Source of the DNA: Burkholderiales bacterium PBB3
GTDB lineage: Bacteria; Pseudomonadota; Gammaproteobacteria; Burkholderiales; Burkholderiaceae_C
Length of the DNA stretch: 64,000 nucleotides
Assembly (NCBI GenBank): GCA_002256115.1
Contig: NKIK01000020.1
Coordinates: 1-64,000 of the forward strand
Reading direction: 5' to 3'
This document shows, piece by piece, positions 17,548-28,700 of this stretch (positions within the stretch are counted from its first letter, which is position 1; each line of letters opens with the position of its first letter). The notes beneath the pieces were generated by a model. The model saw nothing but the letters and a program-made list of their open reading frames with translations. It made no database searches and had not been told where the DNA came from. A program made the translations under genes and the position numbers.

Positions 17548-18213
17548 GTGAATTCCCAAACCCGAAAACTCAGCCTGCAAGGCCCCGCCGGCGTGCTGGA
17601 AGCGCTGGAAGACCTGCCGGACGCCAGCATCTACCCGCAGCCACGCGGCGTGGCCATCGTGGCGCATCCGCACCCGCTGTTTGGCGGCACTATGGACAAC
17701 AAGGTGGTGCAGACCCTGGCCCGCGCGCTGGTGCAGTGCGGCTGGCGCGCTGTGCGGTTTAATTTTCGCGGCGTGGGTGCCAGCGCGGGCACGTATGACG
17801 AAGGTCGCGGCGAGCTGGCCGACCTGCTGGCGGTGCTGGAACACAGTGCGCCCGCTGCGCCGGGTCTGCCAAACACGCCCATCGCGTTGGCCGGGTTTTC
17901 GTTTGGTGCGTTTGTCACCAGCCACGCGGTCGCCGCGGTAGCTGCCACTCGCACGCTGGAGCAGATCGTGTTGGTCGGCACTGCCGCCAGTCGCTTCGCA
18001 GTAGCGCCGATTGCGCCAGAGCTGCACGACCGCACGCTGGTCTTGCATGGCGAGCAAGACGACACCGTGCCGCTGGCCGACGTAATGAACTGGGCGCGGC
18101 CTCAGAACTTACCAGTGACTGTGATTCCTGGGGTCGGCCACTTCTTTCATGGACAATTGCCCCTGTTGCGCAGCGTCGTGGTTCGCCATTTGCGTGCGGG
18201 CGCTGTTGTGTAG
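17548..18213 (+). CDS. alpha/beta hydrolase (YjfP/UPF0227-like, dienelactone-hydrolase fold)
   Basis: A 221-residue cytosolic hydrolase. It shows VAIVAHPHPLFGGTMDNKVV near the N-terminus, nucleophile Ser in AGFSFGAFVT, Asp in HGEQDDTVP and His in GVGHFFHG. All catalytic residues are present; the substrate is unknown. The start is GTG at 17548 with no clear Shine-Dalgarno, because the upstream bases are R2 repeat. Only this start gives a full N-terminus. Confidence 0.8.
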   Translation: MNSQTRKLSLQGPAGVLEALEDLPDASIYPQPRGVAIVAHPHPLFGGTMDNKVVQTLARALVQCGWRAVRFNFRGVGASAGTYDEGRGELADLLAVLEHSAPAAPGLPNTPIALAGFSFGAFVTSHAVAAVAATRTLEQIVLVGTAASRFAVAPIAPELHDRTLVLHGEQDDTVPLADVMNWARPQNLPVTVIPGVGHFFHGQLPLLRSVVVRHLRAGAVV

Positions 18214-18348
18214 CGGCCTTTTGCGGCCGACTTCTATCCGCCCACTTTTCTGATCCTGGTTGCGCACCTGCACAGCGCCTTAGACACCAACACATCCCAA
18301 TACTTCTCCAACATTTCTTTCCCCCGACCGAATTCCTTGACCCACTCC

Positions 18349-19578
18349 ATGAAATCCTTGATCGCCACCCGTCTGGCCACCCTCTATTCCGCCTTTCTCC
18401 CCACCCTTTTTTCTGCGGTGGGCACCGCCATCTGCCTCACCGCGCTGAGCCTGCCCGCAGCCGCCCAGGTGCCGCAGCCACCCGAAGTGGCCGCGCGCGC
18501 TTATTTGTTGCTAGACGTCACCGCCAACCAGATCCTGGCCTCTAAGGACCTGGACATGGCCGTGGAGCCCGCGTCGCTGACCAAGCTGATGTCGGCCTAC
18601 CTGGTGTTTGACGCGCTGCGCAGCAAAAAGCTGGACCTGAAGCAAACCCTGCCGGTGAGTGAGCGCGCCTGGAAAATGCCCGGCTCGCGCATGTTCATCG
18701 ACCCCAAGATGCAGGTGCCCGTCGAAGACCTGATCAAAGGCATGATCGTGCAGTCCGGCAATGACGCCACCATGGCACTGGCCGAAGGCGTGGGCGGCAG
18801 CGCCGAGCGCTTTGTGCAGATGATGAACGACCAGGCCAAGGCCCTGGGCATGAAGAACACGGGCTACAAAAACCCCGAAGGCCTGACCGAAGCCGGCCAC
18901 ACCACCACGGCGCGCGACCTGAGCATTCTCGCCACGCGCCTGATGGCCGATTTCCCCGATTACGTGGGCTTCTACGCCATCAAGAAATACCGCTACCCCG
19001 GAACACCGGCCGCCAATGACAGCAACCGCAATTTGCTGCTGTTCCGCGACCCGACGGTCGATGGCCTGAAGACCGGCTTTACCGAGGCTGCGGGCTACTG
19101 CATGGTGGCCACCGCCAAGCGCGATTTCCCGAACCTGGGCGTGGCGGGTACCCCTGGCAGCGGTCGCCGTTTGCTGTCCATCGTACTGGGCACGGCCAAT
19201 GAAAATGCCCGTGCCAATGAATCGCAAAAACTCCTGAACTGGGGCTTCACCGCGTATGAGGGCATCAAGTTGTTTGAAGCCAACCAAGCGGTAGTGACTG
19301 CCGATGTATGGAAGGGCAAGCAGCCCAACGTGGGCCTGGGCCGCAACCAGGCCGTGGTGGTGGCCGTGCCCGCCGGCACCGCTGCCAAACTGAAGACCCA
19401 AGTGGTACGCACCGATCCGCTGGTGGCCCCGCTGGCCAAGGGCCAAGCTCTGGGCACCGTCAAGGTGATGGCGGGCGAGCAACTGGTGGCCGAAGTGCCA
19501 CTGGTGGCACTCGATGCCGTAGAGCAGGCCGGCATTTTGGGCCGCGCCTGGGATGCGATACGCTTGTGGATTCGATGA
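18349..19578 (+). CDS. dacC: D-alanyl-D-alanine carboxypeptidase (PBP5/6 type)
   Basis: A 409-residue penicillin-binding protein that removes the terminal D-Ala from peptidoglycan stem peptides in the periplasm. Signal peptide about 1-40 (ends PAAAQV). Catalytic motifs are Ser76-Leu-Thr-Lys79, Ser136-Gly-Asn and Lys241-Thr-Gly. A PBP5 C-terminal beta domain and a terminal amphipathic anchor (LGRAWDAIRLWIR) complete the family layout. The ATG at 18349 was used, not the TTG at 18337. The symbol dacC is by family; dacA would be equally fair. Confidence 0.93.
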   Translation: MKSLIATRLATLYSAFLPTLFSAVGTAICLTALSLPAAAQVPQPPEVAARAYLLLDVTANQILASKDLDMAVEPASLTKLMSAYLVFDALRSKKLDLKQTLPVSERAWKMPGSRMFIDPKMQVPVEDLIKGMIVQSGNDATMALAEGVGGSAERFVQMMNDQAKALGMKNTGYKNPEGLTEAGHTTTARDLSILATRLMADFPDYVGFYAIKKYRYPGTPAANDSNRNLLLFRDPTVDGLKTGFTEAAGYCMVATAKRDFPNLGVAGTPGSGRRLLSIVLGTANENARANESQKLLNWGFTAYEGIKLFEANQAVVTADVWKGKQPNVGLGRNQAVVVAVPAGTAAKLKTQVVRTDPLVAPLAKGQALGTVKVMAGEQLVAEVPLVALDAVEQAGILGRAWDAIRLWIR

Positions 19579-19610
19579 CACGCTGACCGCCCCCGCCAGG
19601 CGGTGGGTAC

Positions 19611-21635
19611 ATGGAGATGGCAATGGTGAAAACGACGAAAACCGCAGCGCAACGGGCGAAGCCGTGGACAGCGCAATCTTCCAAGTCGGCGCGCCTGGTG
19701 CGCTCTATTGGCTGGGTTGCCGTGTGGGTGTCTGTGTGGGGTGCGGCGGGGGCCGCCGAAGTGCGCTTGCGCATTCTGGAGACCACCGACATTCACATGA
19801 ACCTGTTGAGCTACGACTACTACCAGGACAAGCCCACCGACCAATACGGTCTGGCGCGCACCATTACCTTGATCAAGGCGGCCCGCGCCGAGGTGACCAA
19901 TAGCGTGCTGTTTGACAATGGCGATCTACTGCAAGGCAATCCACTGGGCGATTACGTGGCCAAGGTCAAACCGTTGAAAGACGGCGAACTGCATCCGGCA
20001 TACCGGGTGATGAACCAGTTGGGCTACGACGCGGCCAACATTGGCAACCACGAATTCAACTACGGCCTGGATTACCTGCGCCGCTCGCTGGCCGGTGCTG
20101 CATTTCCGTATGTCAACGCCAATATTTACCTGGCCGATAAAGAAAAAGACTCAGCCAACCCCACCCATGCCTTCACGCCCTATATGCTGCTGGACCGCAA
20201 AGTGGTGGACGCCACGGGCAAGACGCATACGCTGAAGATCGGTGTGATTGGCTTCGCGCCACCGCAAATCCTGATGTGGGACAAGTCCAATCTGGAAGGC
20301 AAGGTGGTGGTGCACGACGTGATCGAAACCGCCAAGAAATACGTGCCACTGATGCGCGCCCAGGGCGCCCAGATCGTGGTGGCGATTCCGCATGCGGGTT
20401 TTGAGAAGGGCCCGGTTGCCCAATTCGCTGAGAACGCGGTCGCTCCCTTGGCCGAGGTGGCGGGCGTGGATGCGATTTTGTTTGGCCACTCCCATGCCGA
20501 ATTTCCTAGCAAGGCCTTTGCCGAACACCCCAAGGTGGATATTGTCAAAGGCACCATCAATGGCGTAGCCGCAGTTATGCCGGGGCGCTGGGGCGACCAC
20601 CTAGGTGTGATCGACCTGACGCTAGACAACGCCAGTGGTGCCTGGAAGATTGTGGGCAGCCAGGCCTCGCTGCGGCCGATTTTTGACCGGGTGACCCAGA
20701 AGTCGGTCGCTGCCCCCGACCCTATGGTGGACGCAGCGGTATCAGAGGCGCATGCCAAAACGCTGGAGTATGTGCGTGGCAAAGTCGCTTTCACCAGCGC
20801 ACCTATCTACAGCTACTTTGCATTGGTGAGCGATGATCCCTCGGTGCAAATCGTCGCCAATGCCCAGATGGCCTACACCCAACGCGCCATGCAGGGCACG
20901 GATTACGAAAAATACCCGGTGCTATCCGCTGCCGCCCCCTTTAAAACCGGCGGACGCCAAGGCTGGTCGTACTACACCGACATCGCCGCGGGGCCGCTGG
21001 CGATCAACAATGTGGCCGACCTCTATATCTACCCGAACACGCTAAAGGGCATGCTGCTGACGGGTGCGGAGGTCAAAGAGTGGATCGAGATGTCTGCGGG
21101 GCAGTACAACCAGATCAATCCGCAGGGGCCGGCTTTGCAGCCCCTGTTGAACGATGCCTTTCGTTCCTACAACTTCGACACGATTGACGGCGTGAGCTAC
21201 GAGATCGATGTCACCCAGCCCGCCAAATACAGCCCCACTGGCGCTTTGATCGCGCCCACGGCCAGCCGGGTTAAAAACCTGCAATTCCGGGGCAAACCGA
21301 TTGACTTGAGCGCCAAATTCATAGTAGCCACTAACAATTACCGTGCTTTTGGTGGTGGCAACTTCCCCGGAATCAATGGTTCTAAGGTGGTATTTGACGC
21401 GCCTGAAGAAAACCGCCAAGTGTTGATTGAGCATCTGCGGATGACGGACGCTTTGTCGCCGTCCAAGGGCATTAACCCGGCTGCGGATGGCAATTGGCGC
21501 ATCCTGCCCGTGCCTGGCGTGCGCATGACCTTCGCGTCGGCCAGCGCTGGTCAGCGTTATCTGGCGGGCCACCCACAAATCCACCTGATCAAAGACAACG
21601 GCGACGGCTCGGCCCTGTACGAAGTGTCGCCCTGA
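19611..21635 (+). CDS. cpdB: 2',3'-cyclic-nucleotide 2'-phosphodiesterase / 3'-nucleotidase, exported
   Basis: A 674-residue periplasmic enzyme that opens 2',3'-cyclic nucleotides and removes the 3'-phosphate to salvage nucleosides. Signal peptide ends near AAGAAEVR (about 48). The metallophosphoesterase domain shows ETTDIHMNL, DNGDLLQGN, IGNHEFNYG and GHSHAEFP with the dinuclear metal ligands. The C-terminal 5'-nucleotidase domain follows (from about 380; SYYTDIAAGPL, NNYRAFGGGNFPG). An internal ATG at 19623 with GGAG ten bases before it is a good alternative start. Confidence 0.9.
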   Translation: MEMAMVKTTKTAAQRAKPWTAQSSKSARLVRSIGWVAVWVSVWGAAGAAEVRLRILETTDIHMNLLSYDYYQDKPTDQYGLARTITLIKAARAEVTNSVLFDNGDLLQGNPLGDYVAKVKPLKDGELHPAYRVMNQLGYDAANIGNHEFNYGLDYLRRSLAGAAFPYVNANIYLADKEKDSANPTHAFTPYMLLDRKVVDATGKTHTLKIGVIGFAPPQILMWDKSNLEGKVVVHDVIETAKKYVPLMRAQGAQIVVAIPHAGFEKGPVAQFAENAVAPLAEVAGVDAILFGHSHAEFPSKAFAEHPKVDIVKGTINGVAAVMPGRWGDHLGVIDLTLDNASGAWKIVGSQASLRPIFDRVTQKSVAAPDPMVDAAVSEAHAKTLEYVRGKVAFTSAPIYSYFALVSDDPSVQIVANAQMAYTQRAMQGTDYEKYPVLSAAAPFKTGGRQGWSYYTDIAAGPLAINNVADLYIYPNTLKGMLLTGAEVKEWIEMSAGQYNQINPQGPALQPLLNDAFRSYNFDTIDGVSYEIDVTQPAKYSPTGALIAPTASRVKNLQFRGKPIDLSAKFIVATNNYRAFGGGNFPGINGSKVVFDAPEENRQVLIEHLRMTDALSPSKGINPAADGNWRILPVPGVRMTFASASAGQRYLAGHPQIHLIKDNGDGSALYEVSP

Positions 21636-21745
21636 CAGGTTGCCGGGGCCGTGAGATCAATGTCGTCTAATGTTGATTTTGGCGACAAAGTATTTGAAAT
21701 CAGACAAAACCGAGATGGTTCGCCCGTCTGAACCCCCGCCCTTAC

Positions 21746-21774
21746 TTGCGGGGAAACCCTCTCTCTGTTATATT
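21746..21774 (+). promoter_or_regulatory. promoter of the str operon (rpsL)
   Basis: A -35 box TTGCGG (21746-21751), a 17-base spacer and a -10 box TATATT (21769-21774). This leaves an about 80-base leader before rpsL. The spacer after cpdB (21636-21745) shows nothing else. Confidence 0.7.
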
Positions 21775-21860
21775 AGAAGGCTTTTCGGAAATTCCGAAGG
21801 GATTCACGTTTTCGTAGTTTTATCAAACGTTTAGGGACGTTTCTTTCTTAGGAGGCTTAA

Positions 21861-22238
21861 GTGCCAACCATTAACCAGCTAGTGCGTCAAGGGCGCGAGG
21901 TCGAGACTATCAAGTCCAAGAGCCCTGCGATGCAAAACTCTCCCCAGCGTCGTGGCGTGTGCACCCGTGTGTACACCACAACGCCTAAAAAGCCTAACTC
22001 CGCTCTGCGTAAAGTTGCCAAAGTGCGCTTGACCAACGGTTTTGAGGTGATTTCCTACATCGGCGGCGAAGGCCACAACCTACAAGAACACAGCGTAGTG
22101 CTGGTTCGCGGCGGTCGTGTCAAGGATTTGCCTGGTGTGCGTTACCACATCGTGCGCGGTTCGCTCGATTTGCAAGGCGTGAAAGACCGCAAGCAATCGC
22201 GCTCCAAATACGGTGCGAAGAAACCAAAGGCCAAGTAA
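21861..22238 (+). CDS. rpsL: 30S ribosomal protein S12
   Basis: A 125-residue decoding-centre protein. It shows the universal region [15 protein letters not shown] and the loop [10 protein letters not shown], whose Lys and Pro positions are where streptomycin-resistance changes occur elsewhere. Starts with GTG at 21861, with AGGAGG eight bases upstream. First gene of the str operon. rpoBC, which precedes it in many bacteria, is not adjacent. Confidence 0.99.
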
Positions 22239-22428
22239 ATTGACCTGGATTCATGGCAAAAACTTTCAAGTTTGGGCTCTGGATTCGAAAAAGTAAAAGG
22301 TGTTTGTTTGCTGCGTGGCGCAGTAGATGAACGAAGTGACCCGCTGTTTGGGTCGAGTAAGTGAGAGTCTTATTGAATAACTCTCAAGGTGCTCGCAAGA
22401 GTGCCAACTGAAGCAAAGAGGTGAAAAA

Positions 22429-22902
22429 ATGCCACGTCGTCGCGAAGTCCCTAAACGTGAAATTCTGCCGGATCCTAAGTTCGGCAACGTAGAGCTGTCC
22501 AAATTCATGAACGTGATCATGGAAGGCGGCAAAAAAGCGGTTGCAGAGCGCATCATTTACGGTGCCCTGGAACTGATTGAGAAGAAGAACCCGGATAAAG
22601 ATCCGGTGGAAGCTTTCAGCGTTGCGATCAACAACGTGAAGCCCATGGTCGAAGTGAAGTCCCGCCGCGTGGGTGGTGCTAACTACCAAGTGCCTGTGGA
22701 AGTGCGTCCTGTCCGTCGTTTGGCTTTGTCCATGCGCTGGATCAAGGAAGCCGCCCGCAAGCGTGGTGAAAAGTCCATGGCCCAGCGTTTGGCCAACGAG
22801 CTGCTGGAGGCTACTGAAGGCCGTGGCGGCGCCATGAAAAAGCGTGACGAAGTTCACCGCATGGCTGAAGCCAACAAGGCTTTCTCTCACTTCCGCTTCT
22901 AA
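22429..22902 (+). CDS. rpsG: 30S ribosomal protein S7
   Basis: A 157-residue assembly protein that binds the 3' major domain of 16S r[22 protein letters not shown] is the standard N-terminus. AAAGAGGTG precedes the ATG. The 190-base spacer after rpsL contains a GAGAG/CTCTC stem-loop (about 22361-22384). In E. coli S7 represses at this spacer; whether that holds here is unknown. Confidence 0.99.
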   Translation: MPRRREVPKREILPDPKFGNVELSKFMNVIMEGGKKAVAERIIYGALELIEKKNPDKDPVEAFSVAINNVKPMVEVKSRRVGGANYQVPVEVRPVRRLALSMRWIKEAARKRGEKSMAQRLANELLEATEGRGGAMKKRDEVHRMAEANKAFSHFRF

Positions 22903-23048
22903 AGCGGATTCCGCGAATTTTCTGCCCTGTGGCGGTCCTGGCAGTGCGTGTGCGCTGCCACGAAAACCACCTGGGGCCGAAAAGATCGCTCGCCATGCCG
23001 CGTTGTGCGGCTGGCGCTTTATAGATACAGACCAACCAAGGATCCATC

Positions 23049-25151
23049 ATGGCTCGCCATACTCCCATTGAGCGCTACCGCAATATCGGTATTTCCGCTC
23101 ACATTGACGCCGGTAAAACGACTACGACCGAGCGCGTACTTTTTTATACCGGCGTGAACCACAAAATCGGTGAAGTGCACGATGGTGCGGCGACCATGGA
23201 CTGGATGGAGCAAGAGCAAGAGCGTGGCATCACGATCACATCGGCTGCTACCACCTGCTTCTGGAAGGGTATGGACAAGTCCTTGCCTGAGCACCGTATC
23301 AACATCATTGATACGCCTGGACACGTTGACTTCACGATTGAAGTTGAGCGTTCCATGCGCGTGCTGGACGGTGCTTGCATGGTGTATTGCGCCGTGGGTG
23401 GCGTGCAGCCCCAGTCTGAAACCGTGTGGCGTCAGGCTAACAAGTACAAAGTGCCACGTTTGGCTTTCGTGAACAAGATGGACCGTACCGGTGCCAACTT
23501 CTTCAAGGTCGTGGACCAGATGAAACTGCGCCTGAAAGCCAGCCCTGTTCCTATGGTGATCCCTATCGGCGCTGAAGAAAACTTCACCGGCGTGGTCGAT
23601 CTGATCAAGATGAAAGCCATCATTTGGGATGAAGCTTCGCAAGGTATGTTGTTCGACTACAAGGACATCCCTGCCGAGTTGGTGGAGTTGGCCAAAGAGT
23701 GGCGTGAAAAGATGGTTGAGGCCGCTGCCGAAGCCACTGAAGAATTCATGAACAAATACCTTGAAGAAGGTGATTTGACTGAAGAAGAAATCAAGTTCGG
23801 TATTCGCAAGCGTACCATCGCCAGCGAAATCCAGCCCATGTACTGCGGTTCCGCCTTCAAGAACAAGGGCGTGCAACGTATGTTGGACGCTGTGATTGAG
23901 TTCATGCCATCGCCGGTGGACATTCCACCTGTGAGCGGTACCGACGAAGACGACGCGCCTGTGGTGCGTCAAGCGTCTGACACTGAAAAGTTCTCGGCAT
24001 TGGCGTTCAAACTGATGACGGATCCGTTCGTGGGTCAGCTGACATTCGTGCGTGTGTACTCCGGTGTTCTGAATAAGGGCGACACCGTCTATAACCCGAT
24101 CCGTGGCAAGAAAGAGCGTATCGGCCGTATCGTGCAAATGCACGCTAACAAGCGCGAAGAAGTCAGCGAAATTGTCGCTGGCGACATCGCTGCTTGTATC
24201 GGCTTGAAGGACGTTACGACTGGTGAGACTCTGTGTGATCCAACAGCCATCGTGATGCTGGAACGCATGATTTTCCCTGAGCCTGTGATTACCCAGGCTG
24301 TAGAACCCAAGACCAAGGCCGACCAGGAAAAAATGGGTATTGCTTTGCAGCGCTTGGCCCAGGAAGATCCTTCGTTCCGCGTGAAGACCGACGAAGAGTC
24401 CGGTCAGACGCTGATCGCCGGTATGGGCGAGTTGCATTTGGAAATTATTGTCGATCGCATGAAGCGTGAGTTCGGCGTGGAAGCCAACGTGGGCAAACCT
24501 CAAGTGGCTTACCGCGAAACCATCCGCAAGACCATCGAAGATGCTGAAGGCAAGTTCGTGCGTCAGTCCGGTGGTAAGGGCCAGTACGGTCACGTGGTCT
24601 TGAAGATTGAACCCAATGAAGCCGGTAAGGGCATTGAGTTCGTCGACGCGATCAAGGGCGGTACCGTTCCTCGCGAATACATTCCTGCGGTGGAAAAGGG
24701 TATCCATGAGGCGGTGACTCAAGGCGTGCTGGCGGGTTACCCCGTGGTTGACGTCAAGGTGACCTTGCACTTCGGTTCGTACCACGATGTTGACTCCAAC
24801 GAATTGGCGTTCAAGATGGCCGCGATCTTTGGTTTCAAAGAGGGTTGCCGCAAAGCAGGCCCCGTGATTCTGGAGCCGATGATGGCTGTGGAAGTGGAAA
24901 CGCCCGAAGACTACGCCGGCAATGTGATGGGCGATTTGTCTTCACGCCGCGGCATGGTCCAGGGTATGGAAGACATGGTCGGCGGAGGCAAAGCCATCAA
25001 GGCTGAAGTTCCTTTGTCCGAAATGTTTGGCTACTCGACCACATTGCGTTCGATGTCGCAAGGTCGTGCGTCCTACACCATGGAATTCAAGCACTACACG
25101 GAAGCGCCACGTAACGTGTCTGAAGCCATCATGGCTTCACGGGCTAAATAA
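23049..25151 (+). CDS. fusA: elongation factor G
   Basis: A 700-residue translocase GTPase. G1 [13 protein letters not shown]3 DTPGHVDF and G4 NKMD are intact, and domains II-V are full length. Third gene of the str operon. A type-Q palindrome lies seven bases after its stop codon. Confidence 0.99.
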   Translation: MARHTPIERYRNIGISAHIDAGKTTTTERVLFYTGVNHKIGEVHDGAATMDWMEQEQERGITITSAATTCFWKGMDKSLPEHRINIIDTPGHVDFTIEVERSMRVLDGACMVYCAVGGVQPQSETVWRQANKYKVPRLAFVNKMDRTGANFFKVVDQMKLRLKASPVPMVIPIGAEENFTGVVDLIKMKAIIWDEASQGMLFDYKDIPAELVELAKEWREKMVEAAAEATEEFMNKYLEEGDLTEEEIKFGIRKRTIASEIQPMYCGSAFKNKGVQRMLDAVIEFMPSPVDIPPVSGTDEDDAPVVRQASDTEKFSALAFKLMTDPFVGQLTFVRVYSGVLNKGDTVYNPIRGKKERIGRIVQMHANKREEVSEIVAGDIAACIGLKDVTTGETLCDPTAIVMLERMIFPEPVITQAVEPKTKADQEKMGIALQRLAQEDPSFRVKTDEESGQTLIAGMGELHLEIIVDRMKREFGVEANVGKPQVAYRETIRKTIEDAEGKFVRQSGGKGQYGHVVLKIEPNEAGKGIEFVDAIKGGTVPREYIPAVEKGIHEAVTQGVLAGYPVVDVKVTLHFGSYHDVDSNELAFKMAAIFGFKEGCRKAGPVILEPMMAVEVETPEDYAGNVMGDLSSRRGMVQGMEDMVGGGKAIKAEVPLSEMFGYSTTLRSMSQGRASYTMEFKHYTEAPRNVSEAIMASRAK

Positions 25152-25157
25152 TTCCCT

Positions 25158-25199
25158 GGGGTTGGACCAAGATTTGCGCAGCAAATTTGCTCCGACCCC
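25158..25199 (+). repeat. type-Q palindrome, intergenic copy (fusA-tuf)
   Basis: GGGGTTGGACC and its near-complement GCTCCGACCCC enclose an inner hairpin ATTTGC-GCA-GCAAAT. The architecture matches the copy in lipB (46161-46214), but with a different inner stem. Confidence 0.75.
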
Positions 25200-25341
25200 T
25201 CTGATTAGCCGTTAGTGATTCGATTGTTAGATTGAAGTTGTCTGCGATGGTGTGCCGCCCTGTTCCCGTGCGGGGCGAACCAGCAACACTGTGCAAACAT
25301 TAAACCAAACCACGGGAAAAGCTCTTTTGGAGAATTGAAAA

Positions 25342-26532
25342 ATGGGTAAAGAAAAATTCACGCGTACCAAGCCCCACGTCAATGTGGGCACCATTGGTCA
25401 CGTTGACCACGGTAAAACAACGCTGACAGCTGCCATCACCACCGTGCTGGCAACTAAGTTTGGCGGCACTGCCAAAGCGTACGACCAGATCGACGCGGCA
25501 CCGGAAGAAAAAGCGCGCGGTATTACCATCAATACAGCCCACGTTGAATACGAAACCGCTAACCGCCACTACGCCCACGTAGATTGCCCAGGCCACGCCG
25601 ACTATGTGAAGAACATGATCACGGGCGCTGCTCAAATGGACGGCGCGATCCTGGTTTGCTCCGCAGCTGACGGCCCAATGCCTCAGACCCGTGAGCACAT
25701 CCTGTTGGCTCGCCAAGTGGGCGTTCCTTACATCATCGTGTTCCTGAACAAGTGCGACATGGTCGACGACGCTGAGTTGCTGGAGCTGGTCGAAATGGAA
25801 GTGCGCGAACTCCTGGACAAGTATGACTTCCCAGGCGACGCAACCCCCATCATCCACGGTTCTGCCAAGCTCGCCATGGAAGGCGACAAGGGTCCTCTGG
25901 GCGAAGAAGCCATCATGAAGCTGGCTGACGCACTGGACACCTACATCCCCCTGCCAGAGCGTGCGGTTGACGGCGCATTCCTGATGCCCGTGGAAGACGT
26001 GTTCTCCATCTCTGGTCGTGGCACCGTGGTGACTGGCCGTATCGAGCGCGGTATCGTCAAGGTCGGCGAAGAAATCGAAATCGTCGGTATTGCTGACACC
26101 CAAAAGACTACATGCACTGGCGTGGAAATGTTCCGCAAGCTGCTGGACCAAGGTCAAGCCGGTGACAACGTCGGTATCTTGCTGCGCGGCACCAAGCGCG
26201 AAGATGTGCAGCGCGGCCAAGTGCTGTGCAAGCCCACGTCGATCAAGCCACACACCCACTTCACGGGCGAAATCTACGTTTTGTCCAAGGATGAAGGCGG
26301 ACGCCACACACCCTTCTTCAACAACTACCGCCCCCAGTTCTACTTCCGTACAACGGACGTGACCGGTGCGATCGAGTTGCCAGAAGGCAAGGAAATGGTC
26401 ATGCCTGGTGACAACGTGTCGATCACTGTGAAGCTGATCAACCCGATCGCCATGGAAGAAGGTCTGCGTTTTGCGATCCGCGAAGGCGGTCGTACCGTGG
26501 GCGCTGGTGTGGTTGCCAAGATCATTGCGTAA
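25342..26532 (+). CDS. tuf: elongation factor Tu
   Basis: A 396-residue GTPase that delivers aminoacyl-t[13 protein letters not shown] (P loop), DCPGHADY and NKCD are intact, and the C-terminus GVVAKIIA is normal. The 190-base spacer after fusA holds a type-Q palindrome and a GGAG just before the ATG. Confidence 0.99.
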   Translation: MGKEKFTRTKPHVNVGTIGHVDHGKTTLTAAITTVLATKFGGTAKAYDQIDAAPEEKARGITINTAHVEYETANRHYAHVDCPGHADYVKNMITGAAQMDGAILVCSAADGPMPQTREHILLARQVGVPYIIVFLNKCDMVDDAELLELVEMEVRELLDKYDFPGDATPIIHGSAKLAMEGDKGPLGEEAIMKLADALDTYIPLPERAVDGAFLMPVEDVFSISGRGTVVTGRIERGIVKVGEEIEIVGIADTQKTTCTGVEMFRKLLDQGQAGDNVGILLRGTKREDVQRGQVLCKPTSIKPHTHFTGEIYVLSKDEGGRHTPFFNNYRPQFYFRTTDVTGAIELPEGKEMVMPGDNVSITVKLINPIAMEEGLRFAIREGGRTVGAGVVAKIIA

Positions 26533-26547
26533 GCTTAAGGAAATACC

Positions 26548-26862
26548 ATGGCTACCAAGCAAAAAATCCGCATCCGCCTGAAGGCATTCGATTACAAGTT
26601 GATCGATCAATCCGCTGCTGAAATCGTGGACACGGCCAAGCGCACCGGCGCGATTGTCAAGGGCCCTGTGCCTTTGCCAACCCGCATGAAGCGTTTCGAC
26701 ATTCTGCGTTCACCCCACGTGAACAAGACCAGTCGCGACCAGTTTGAAATTCGCACCCACCAGCGTTTGATGGACATCGTTGACCCTACAGATAAGACAG
26801 TAGATGCGTTGATGAAGCTCGATCTGCCTGCTGGCGTGGACGTGGAAATCAAGCTGCAATAA
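26548..26862 (+). CDS. rpsJ: 30S ribosomal protein S10 (NusE)
   Basis: A 104-residue protein of the 30S head, also a NusB partner in antitermination. [15 protein letters not shown] and [20 protein letters not shown] are diagnostic. It lies 15 bases after tuf and so is read with the str operon. A promoter then separates it from rplC. Confidence 0.99.
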   Translation: MATKQKIRIRLKAFDYKLIDQSAAEIVDTAKRTGAIVKGPVPLPTRMKRFDILRSPHVNKTSRDQFEIRTHQRLMDIVDPTDKTVDALMKLDLPAGVDVEIKLQ

Positions 26863-26923
26863 GAAAATAGGAACGCCATTTCCCTCGGGGAGTGGCCTTT
26901 CGAACCAGAGTGTGGCGTGGGGC

Positions 26924-26952
26924 TTGTGCAAAACACGGGCCTTTGCTATACT
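26924..26952 (+). promoter_or_regulatory. promoter before rplC, inside the str/S10 array
   Basis: A -35 box TTGTGC (26924-26929), a 17-base spacer and a -10 box TATACT (26947-26952) in the 203-base gap between rpsJ and rplC. It makes rplC-rpsQ an independently started unit with a leader of about 100 bases. Confidence 0.7.
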
Positions 26953-27065
26953 CGCTGGCTTCGCTATGAATGCCTAGGCATTTTGGTGGAGTTTTACTAA
27001 CAGTCTTTCGCGCAAAAACGTTGTAGCCAATTGAAGTTGCAACGGCGAAAGTTACGGAGAAAACA

Positions 27066-27746
27066 ATGAGTCTGAGCAATCATTTAGGGTTGCTGGGACG
27101 CAAGGTTGGCATGATGCGCCTGTTTACCGACGAGGGGGATGCAATCCCTGTAACGGTAGTGGACGTTTCTAACAACCGCGTGACCCAGTTGAAAACCCAA
27201 GAGAACGACGGCTACGTTGCCTTGCAGGTAACGTTCGGTTCGCGCAAAGCATCGCGCGTCACCAAGCCTGTTGCTGGCCACCTCGCTAAGGCGGGTGTTG
27301 AAGCTGGCGAAATCATCCAGGAATTCCGCGTCACCGCGGAAGCCGCTGCCCAGTTCGCAGCCGGCGCTACCGTTCCGGTCTCTGCAGTCTTTGCAGTCGG
27401 CCAAAAGGTAGATGTCCAGGGTACAACGATTGGTAAAGGCTACGCCGGTACCATCAAGCGTCACCACATGAGCTCGCAGCGCGCGTCGCACGGTAACAGC
27501 CGTTCGCACAATGTGCCCGGTTCTATTGGTATGGCTCAAGATCCAGGTCGCGTTTTCCCCGGAAAGCGCATGACGGGTCACTTGGGTGATGCAACGCGCA
27601 CCACACAAAATTTGGATATTTTTCGCATCGACGAAGCGCGTCAATTGCTGTTGATCAAGGGTGCTATCCCTGGTTCGGCTGGCGGTTTTGTCACGGTGCG
27701 TCCGGCTGTTAAAGCCAAATCCGCAGCCGCGAAAGGAGCGAACTGA
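27066..27746 (+). CDS. rplC: 50S ribosomal protein L3
   Basis: A 226-residue early-assembly protein near the peptidyl transferase centre. [12 protein letters not shown], the central [20 protein letters not shown] and [18 protein letters not shown] are diagnostic; the Gln after the loop Met-Ala is the usual PrmB methylation site. Its stop overlaps the start of rplD by one base. Confidence 0.99.
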   Translation: MSLSNHLGLLGRKVGMMRLFTDEGDAIPVTVVDVSNNRVTQLKTQENDGYVALQVTFGSRKASRVTKPVAGHLAKAGVEAGEIIQEFRVTAEAAAQFAAGATVPVSAVFAVGQKVDVQGTTIGKGYAGTIKRHHMSSQRASHGNSRSHNVPGSIGMAQDPGRVFPGKRMTGHLGDATRTTQNLDIFRIDEARQLLLIKGAIPGSAGGFVTVRPAVKAKSAAAKGAN

Positions 27747-28366
27747 TGCAGCTCGAACTCCTGAACGACCAAGGCCAGGCCACTTCCAAATACGAAGCGC
27801 CTGAGACTGTATTCGGTCGTGCATACAACGAAGATCTGGTGCACCAAGTTGTGGTTGCTTTCCAGGCGAATGCCCGTCAAGGCACACGCGCCCAGAAAGA
27901 CCGCGAACAGGTCAAGCACTCGACCAAGAAGCCGTTCAAGCAAAAGGGAACCGGTCGCGCTCGCGCTGGTATGACGTCCTCGCCTTTGTGGCGCGGAGGC
28001 GGTCGTATTTTCCCAAATATGCCTGACGAAAACTTCTCGCAAAAGATCAACAAGAAGATGTACCGCGCTGGTATGGCTTCTATCCTGTCGCAGTTGGCCC
28101 GTGAAGGTCGCCTGGCAGTGGTTGATTCCCTCAAAGTAGATTCGCCCAAGACGAAGCCGCTCGCAGCTAAGTTCAAGGCCATGAATCTTGAGTCCGTGCT
28201 GGTGATCGCCGACGAAGTCGACGAAAACCTGTATTTGGCGTCGCGTAACCTGGTGAACATTCTGGTGGTTGAACCCCGTTATGCCGACCCAGTGTCGTTG
28301 GTTCACTACCGCAAGGTACTGGTAACCAAGGCCGCCATGGACACACTCAAGGAGATGTTCGCATGA
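27746..28366 (+). CDS. rplD: 50S ribosomal protein L4
   Basis: A 206-residue protein with an extended exit-tunnel loop ([16 protein letters not shown], about 55-70). In E. coli L4 represses its own operon by binding the leader. It is coupled to rplC (one-base overlap) and to rplW (four-base overlap). Confidence 0.99.
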   Translation: MQLELLNDQGQATSKYEAPETVFGRAYNEDLVHQVVVAFQANARQGTRAQKDREQVKHSTKKPFKQKGTGRARAGMTSSPLWRGGGRIFPNMPDENFSQKINKKMYRAGMASILSQLAREGRLAVVDSLKVDSPKTKPLAAKFKAMNLESVLVIADEVDENLYLASRNLVNILVVEPRYADPVSLVHYRKVLVTKAAMDTLKEMFA

Positions 28367-28698
28367 GCGCCCGTATGAACAACACGTCAAAAGTCAAGTA
28401 CGACGAAGGTCGTTTGATGCAGGTTCTGGTTGCTCCTATCGTGTCTGAAAAGGCGACGATGGTCGCTGAAAAATCCAATGCTGTGACGTTCAAGGTGCTG
28501 CAAGACGCTACCAAGCCCGAAATCAAGGCCGCTGTGGAATTGATGTTCAAGGTGGAAGTGCAAGGCGTTTCTGTGGTGAACACAAAAGGCAAGGCCAAGC
28601 GCTTTGGCAAATCCAATGGCCGTCGCGACAATGTTCGCAAAGCCTATGTGATGCTCAAGCCTGGTCAAGAGCTGAACCTTGGCGGGGAGGCTGCGTAA
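28363..28698 (+). CDS. rplW: 50S ribosomal protein L23
   Basis: A 111-residue tunnel-exit protein that docks trigger factor and [23 protein letters not shown] is the family N-terminus. The start at 28363 overlaps the rplD stop; a second ATG at 28375 is possible and would remove four residues. Confidence 0.98.
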   Translation: MSARMNNTSKVKYDEGRLMQVLVAPIVSEKATMVAEKSNAVTFKVLQDATKPEIKAAVELMFKVEVQGVSVVNTKGKAKRFGKSNGRRDNVRKAYVMLKPGQELNLGGEAA

Positions 28699-28700
28699 TC

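Noticed and set aside
23019-24785. 588-codon frame antisense to fusA
   Set aside because: His-rich meaningless product wholly opposite a universal gene. The same holds for long frames opposite tuf (25300-26610), atpA (50175-51755), atpD (52475-54166) and ptsI (36796-38424).
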